From Alistipes sp. UBA936 (lineage in GTDB: Bacteria; Bacteroidota; Bacteroidia; Bacteroidales; Rikenellaceae), in contig DBDI01000027.1 of assembly GCA_002293505.1 (NCBI GenBank), positions 134 to 17,905 on the forward strand: a stretch of DNA of 17,772 bases. The letters run 5' to 3'. Below, piece by piece: positions 13,939 to 17,772 of the stretch (its first letter is position 1; each line of letters starts with the position of its first letter). Below the pieces are notes generated by a model that saw only the letters and a list, made by a program, of their open reading frames with translations, did not search any database and was not told the DNA's origin. A program made the translations under genes and the position numbers.

Positions 13939-14849
13939 TACTTCTTCTTAGCGCGGAGCATATCCATTGTTTCGAATCCCTTACCGTAAACACCCATAAC
14001 GCTACCCACGCTGACGAAAGCCTGAGGGTCGAACTCGCGAACAACGCGAAGAACGTTGTTAGTCTCGGGCTTACGGCACAAAATGACCAACATCTTACGA
14101 GGCTCGCCGGTGTAAGCACCGACTCCGTCGATGATCGTCACCCCGCGGTGCATCTCGTGGGTGACGGTATGGGCGATGTGTTCCCAGTTGGAAGTGAAGA
14201 CGAAGATCTGCGACGACTGTTTGTTACCGGCCAGGATCTGGTCGACCGTATATGAGAACACGGCAACCATTACGTAACCGTAGATGATCATAGCGAGGGG
14301 GCTGGAGAAGTCGGGGTTGGAATGGTAAACGAAGTAAGCCGACCCGATGATGATGAAGTCGGAAGTCATAACCACGCGGCCGTAACTAACCCGGCGGTAT
14401 TTGTTGATGATCATAGCGACGATGTCGGTACCGCCGGTACTACCACCCTGCATAAAGCAGATACCGACCCCGATACCGGAGATAACCCCGGCAAGGATCG
14501 ACGACAACAATTTGTCATCGGCCAGCCCGAGAAGGTCGGGAGGAATGAAGGTGGGAAAGACGTTCAACCAAAGAGCGATCGAAGCGATACCCCAAAGAGT
14601 CTTAATACCGAAACTCCAACCGACGATGATCCAGGCGGCGACCAGAAGGATGGCGTTGATGATGATATAACCCATACCCATCGGAAAGCCGGTGGCGTAC
14701 TGGATCAACAGAGCCAGACCACTGGCCCCACCACCGATACCACCGGCGGGAGCAACGATACTGGCCCAAGCAAAGGCGTAAGTCATACCGCCGAAGTGAA
14801 TCAGGGCGAACTCCCGAAGAAGGCGCCCGATGTTGAGTTGAGGTTTCAT
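13938..14849 (-). CDS. YitT family membrane protein (YitT_membrane + DUF2179)
   Basis: A 303-aa inner-membrane protein. Several hydrophobic segments occur: about 16-52, 58-78, 84-104, 114-133, 160-176 and 183-205. The Gly-rich motif CFMQGGSTGGTDIVAMIINK (131-150) is typical of the YitT family, and a soluble C-terminal DUF2179 domain (about 213-292, ending SVGSVMGVYGKGF) follows. Members are widespread, and the biochemical role is not established as far as I know. It is sandwiched between leuS (4-nt ATGA overlap) and metG (1-nt overlap), so it is translated with tRNA synthetases. The operon position is the only functional hint. Confidence 0.88.
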   Translation of the reverse strand: MKPQLNIGRLLREFALIHFGGMTYAFAWASIVAPAGGIGGGASGLALLIQYATGFPMGMGYIIINAILLVAAWIIVGWSFGIKTLWGIASIALWLNVFPTFIPPDLLGLADDKLLSSILAGVISGIGVGICFMQGGSTGGTDIVAMIINKYRRVSYGRVVMTSDFIIIGSAYFVYHSNPDFSSPLAMIIYGYVMVAVFSYTVDQILAGNKQSSQIFVFTSNWEHIAHTVTHEMHRGVTIIDGVGAYTGEPRKMLVILCRKPETNNVLRVVREFDPQAFVSVGSVMGVYGKGFETMDMLRAKKK

Positions 14850-17548
14850 ATTACGATGTTAACTATTTTTTCGGGTACGACGATCATTTTCTTAGGTGTT
14901 TTTCCTTCGAGCCATTTCTGTGCGGCCTCGTCTTGCAGGACGGCGGCTTCGATTTCCGTGGGAGAAAGGCCGACGGGAAGGGATTTTTTGAATCGCAATT
15001 TACCGTTCACCGAAACGGGGTATTCGAAGCTGCTTTCGACAAGGTACGCGGGGTCGAAGGTCGGCATCCGAGCGTCGAAGATGGTGCCGGTATGGCCCAA
15101 AGCAGAGTGCCAAAGTTCCTCTGTGATGTGGGGCGCGAAGGGAGCGAGAAGAACAGTGAGAGGCTCGAGGATGGCTCGCTTGGAGCAAGCCCCGAGTTCG
15201 TTCAGGCAGATCATAAAAGCAGCAACCGACGTGTTGAAAGAGAAGTGCTCGATATCCTCGGAGACTTTCTTTATGGTTTTGTGCAGGGTCTTGAGCTCGG
15301 CGGGGGTGGGGGCGGCATCGGTAACTGAGGCGAACAAATTCCAAAAACGTTTCAAAAATTTGTGCACCCCGTCGATACCGTTCGTGTCCCAAGGCTTGGA
15401 CTGCTCCAACGGGCCGAGGAACATCTCGTACATACGCAGTGTGTCGGCGCCGTAGTCCTCCACGATACGGTCGGGATTCACCACGTTGTACATCGACTTG
15501 GACATCTTCTCGACAGCCCAACCGCAAACATAGCGGCCATCCTCCAGAACGAACTGAGCGTCGGCGAACTCGGGACGCCACTGCTTGAACGCCTCCGTGT
15601 CGAGGATGTCGTTGCGGACGATGTTGACGTCGACGTGGATCTGCTGGGTGTCGTAACCGTCGATCAGGCCGTGGGAGATGAAGCGGCCGGAAGCCTTGTC
15701 GCGGTAAACAAAGTTCGAACGCCCCTGGATCATACCCTGGTTGACCAACTTCTTGAAAGGCTCCTGGTCGACGACAACGCCGAGGTCGAAAAGAAACTTG
15801 TCCCAGAAGCGAGAGTAGATCAGGTGACCGGTGGCGTGTTCGATACCGCCGATATAAAGATCAACGTCGCGCCAATACTCGTCGGCCTGGCGCGAAACCA
15901 GAGCGGAGTCGTTGTGAGGATCCATATAACGAAGGTAGTAAGCGCTCGAACCCGCGAAACCAGGCATTGTACTTGTTTCGAGCGGGTAACCATCTTTCGT
16001 CTCCCAACCCTTCACGCGAGCCAAAGGAGGCTCGCCGGTCCGGGTGGGCGAGAAGTCGTCCACCTCGGGAAGGCGAAGCGGAAGCTCGCTAAGAGGAAGG
16101 GCGAAGGGAATGTCGTCCTTATAATATATAGGTATCGGTTCACCCCAATAACGCTGGCGAGAGAATATCGCGTCCCGGAGGCGGTAATTAACTTTCAATT
16201 TACCGAGGCCGCGGCGCTCGACCTCCTCGAACATTCGGGGAATAGCTTCGCGCACGTCGAGCCCGTTAATTATATCCGAGTTGATCATACGGCCGGCCTT
16301 GGCGTCGTAGGAAGCCTCGTCGATATTACCACCCTCGACGACGGGAACGACAGGAAGGCCGAAGTGGCGAGCAAAAGCCCAGTCGCGAGAGTCGTGAGCC
16401 GGAACAGCCATAATCGCACCCGTACCGTAACCCGACAGAACGTAGTCGCTTATATATATAGGTATGTGCTGGCCGGTGAAGGGGTTGATGGCGTGGCTCC
16501 CGGTAGCGACGCCGGAAACGCGTTTGGTCTCGGCGATACGCTCGCGCTCGGAGCGTTTCTTAGTGGCGGCGACGTAATCCTCGACGGCTTTGCGGTTCTG
16601 GGGAGTGGTCAACTCGCCGACCCATTCGTGCTCGGGAGCAAGAACCATAAACGTGACGCCGTAGATCGTGTCGGGCCGGGTGGTGAAGATCTCCAATTTG
16701 CGGTTACTCTCCGCAACGTCGAAGAACATCTGGGCCCCGGTGCTCTTACCGATCCAATTACGCTGGATCTCCTTGAGCGACTCGCTCCACTCCAGAGTGT
16801 CGAGCCCGGCCAGAAGGCGTTCGGCGTAAGCGCTCACGCGAAGAAGCCACTGCTTCATACGTTTCTGCTCGACGGGGTGGCCGCCGCGCTCGCTCAGGCC
16901 GTCTTTCACCTCGTCGTTGGCAAGAACAGTCCCCAGAGCCTCGCACCAGTTGACCATCGTGTCGGCGCGGTAAGCCAAGCGAAACTGCATCAGGTAATCG
17001 GACTGCTGCCAGGGATTCATTGCAGCCCAATCGATGCCGGGGATCTCGCCGCGTTCGAGTTTTGCGACAAGCTCGGAGATCGGCCGAGCCTGGTCGAGCT
17101 CGGGGTCGTACCAACTCTCGAACATCTTCACGAACGCCCACTGGGTCCACTTATAATAGGAGGGATCGCAAGTCTCGACCTCGCGTGACCAATCATAACA
17201 GAAACCGAGTTTGTCCATCTGCTCGCGGTAACGGGCGATGTTGTCGGCGGTGGTCTTAGCGGGGTGGCGGCCGGTCTGGATCGCGTACTGCTCAGCCGGC
17301 AAACCGAACGCGTCGAACCCCATCGGATGGAGAACATTGAACCCGCTCAGGCGCTTGTAACGCGTATAAATGTCCGAAGCAATGTAGCCCAACGGGTGGC
17401 CGACGTGGAGTCCGGCACCGCTCGGGTAAGGGAACATATCGAGTACGTAATACTTTGGCTTAGAGGGATCTACCTCCACCTTATATGTACCCCTTTTTTG
17501 CCATTCGGCCTGCCAGCGGGGTTCTATTTCGCGAAAATTGTAATCCAT
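14846..17548 (-). CDS. leuS: leucyl-tRNA synthetase
   Basis: Attaches leucine to tRNA-Leu and proofreads mischarged tRNA; 900 aa. Class I HIGH variant HVGH at 48-51 (MFPYPSGAGLHVGHPLGY) and KMSKS at 681-685. The CP1 editing domain carries the threonine-rich motif TTRPDTIYGVTF and GYGTGAIMAVPAHDSRD. The C-terminal anticodon and extension domains end in the usual beta-rich tail (KKMIVVPEKIVNIVI). The length and domain order are normal for bacterial LeuRS. ATG at 17548 is supported by MDYNFREIEPRWQAEWQKRG and a -7 element just upstream. It is first of the operon leuS-yitT-metG-ilvE-omp; its stop overlaps the next start (ATGA). It is divergent from a ribosomal RNA operon. Confidence 0.96.
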   Translation of the reverse strand: MDYNFREIEPRWQAEWQKRGTYKVEVDPSKPKYYVLDMFPYPSGAGLHVGHPLGYIASDIYTRYKRLSGFNVLHPMGFDAFGLPAEQYAIQTGRHPAKTTADNIARYREQMDKLGFCYDWSREVETCDPSYYKWTQWAFVKMFESWYDPELDQARPISELVAKLERGEIPGIDWAAMNPWQQSDYLMQFRLAYRADTMVNWCEALGTVLANDEVKDGLSERGGHPVEQKRMKQWLLRVSAYAERLLAGLDTLEWSESLKEIQRNWIGKSTGAQMFFDVAESNRKLEIFTTRPDTIYGVTFMVLAPEHEWVGELTTPQNRKAVEDYVAATKKRSERERIAETKRVSGVATGSHAINPFTGQHIPIYISDYVLSGYGTGAIMAVPAHDSRDWAFARHFGLPVVPVVEGGNIDEASYDAKAGRMINSDIINGLDVREAIPRMFEEVERRGLGKLKVNYRLRDAIFSRQRYWGEPIPIYYKDDIPFALPLSELPLRLPEVDDFSPTRTGEPPLARVKGWETKDGYPLETSTMPGFAGSSAYYLRYMDPHNDSALVSRQADEYWRDVDLYIGGIEHATGHLIYSRFWDKFLFDLGVVVDQEPFKKLVNQGMIQGRSNFVYRDKASGRFISHGLIDGYDTQQIHVDVNIVRNDILDTEAFKQWRPEFADAQFVLEDGRYVCGWAVEKMSKSMYNVVNPDRIVEDYGADTLRMYEMFLGPLEQSKPWDTNGIDGVHKFLKRFWNLFASVTDAAPTPAELKTLHKTIKKVSEDIEHFSFNTSVAAFMICLNELGACSKRAILEPLTVLLAPFAPHITEELWHSALGHTGTIFDARMPTFDPAYLVESSFEYPVSVNGKLRFKKSLPVGLSPTEIEAAVLQDEAAQKWLEGKTPKKMIVVPEKIVNIVI

Positions 17549-17556
17549 AATGGATG

Positions 17557-17564
17557 CAAATTTA
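17557..17564 (-). promoter_or_regulatory. -7 element of the leuS operon promoter
   Basis: On the minus strand TAAATTTG matches TAnnTTTG and ends 8 nt before the leuS ATG, so the leader is again almost absent. At the expected -33 position, the minus strand reads CAAA because the site coincides with the TTTG of the divergent rRNA promoter; a weak -33 is likely. Confidence 0.65.
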
Positions 17565-17583
17565 TAAATTTTTTGCGAAAAGA

Positions 17584-17614
17584 TTTGGATTTGTAAAAAT
17601 TGTCCTTACCTTTG
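17584..17614 (+). promoter_or_regulatory. rRNA operon promoter
   Basis: TTTG (17584-17587), 19-nt spacer, TACCTTTG (17607-17614): a full Bacteroidetes consensus promoter reading toward the 16S rRNA gene. The spacing between this promoter and the 16S start (about 146 nt) leaves room for a processed leader. Confidence 0.85.
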
Positions 17615-17619
17615 CAGTC

Positions 17620-17760
17620 CCAAAACATCGGGGTTAACACAAAAGCAAGGGGCGAAAGCCCGCAAAATTGCATAACGTTCTTTGAGGATATTGAGCAGCT
17701 AAAAGTTTATTTCAAACAATACCTTTGGGTATAGCCAAGATTATTTAACAAAACATTTTT
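17620..17760 (+). ncRNA. 16S pre-rRNA leader
   Basis: Transcribed spacer between the rRNA promoter and the mature 16S start. It contains a GGGC-GAAA-GCCC tetraloop hairpin at 17650-17661, a boxA-like antitermination element and a second TACCTTTG copy near 17721 without a -33 partner at the proper distance. The exact 5' end is not visible. Confidence 0.65.
17677..17685 (+). promoter_or_regulatory. boxA-like rRNA antitermination element
   Basis: GTTCTTTGA in the 16S leader resembles boxA-type elements of bacterial rRNA leaders (for example TGCTCTTTAACA in E. coli and GTTCTTTGAAAAC in Firmicutes). It would bind the NusB/NusE antitermination complex. Assigned by similarity and position. Confidence 0.55.
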
Positions 17761-17772
17761 ACAATGGAGAGT
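17761..17772 (+). rRNA. rrs: 16S ribosomal RNA, 5' end (cut by window edge)
   Basis: ACAATGGAGAGT aligns with the first 12 nt of 16S rRNA (E. coli AAATTGAAGAGT), with the invariant GAGAGT/GAAGAGT lead into TTTGATC..TGGCTCAG. Nucleotide 1 maps to 17761. Only 12 nt are in the window, but the promoter, leader and boxA-like element upstream agree. The ATG inside it is not a gene start. Confidence 0.85.

Noticed and set aside
12364..17188. Long plus-strand ORFs antisense to metG, yitT and leuS
   Set aside because: Same reason: they lie fully opposite clear conserved genes and read as low-complexity valine/glycine/leucine-rich translations.
17764..17772. ATG at the right edge as the start of a protein gene
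   Set aside because: The surrounding ACAATGGAGAGT is the 5' end of 16S rRNA, with an rRNA-type promoter and leader upstream.
1..17772. CRISPR array, tRNA genes, insertion sequences, integrase
   Set aside because: No regularly spaced repeats, no cloverleaf or CCA-type tRNA pattern, and no transposase or recombinase motif were seen on either strand.

Overview
The window looks like chromosomal DNA from a member of the Bacteroidetes, most likely Bacteroidales. The evidence is a set of promoters of the TTTG-N19/20-TAnnTTTG type, the bamD / Rpb6-type omega / coaC-coaB gene order, a Bacteroidetes-style methionyl-tRNA synthetase (KISTSRGW loop), and the first 12 nt of a 16S rRNA gene at the right edge. 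A Rikenellaceae (Alistipes-like) source is a guess only. The housekeeping flanks are visibly GC-rich; the middle (about 3.8-8.0 kb) is clearly more AT-rich.

Left flank (1-3.76 kb, + strand): a secreted LysM/M23 peptidoglycan peptidase whose stop overlaps the start of a UvrA (ATGA). This UvrA is 854 aa. It lacks about 88 residues that other UvrA proteins have between the two cysteine pairs of the first half, and it lacks one zinc-finger cysteine. A 67-codon, strongly coding-like stretch follows in the same frame behind the uvrA stop.

Middle (3.8-7.9 kb, - strand): an AT-rich accessory island, read right to left. It holds a transglutaminase-fold secreted protein (apparently frameshifted in a G6 tract), a small secreted protein made of a signal peptide, the last piece of an RHS core and a JAB-like HSHP domain (probable polymorphic toxin tip), a lipoprotein that fits an immunity protein, a truncated second toxin tip, and two paralogous secreted/lipoprotein genes. 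It reads as one intact and one decayed toxin/immunity cassette. Hairpins at 4509-4541 and 3820-3839 close the two transcription segments.

Right flank (8.2-17.55 kb, - strand): two tightly packed operons. leuS-yitT-metG-ilvE-omp is joined by 4-, 1- and 1-nt overlaps and an 18-nt gap. bamD-omega-coaC-coaB starts from its own strong promoter with an almost absent leader, and all three of its gene junctions are 14-nt overlaps ending in TAA. CoaB and CoaC, usually one polypeptide, are separate genes here. BamD lacks the lipobox cysteine. MetG lacks the C-terminal tRNA-binding domain.

Right edge (17.55-17.77 kb): divergent promoters for leuS (-) and a ribosomal RNA operon (+), a 16S leader with a small GAAA hairpin and a boxA-like element, and the 5' end of 16S rRNA.
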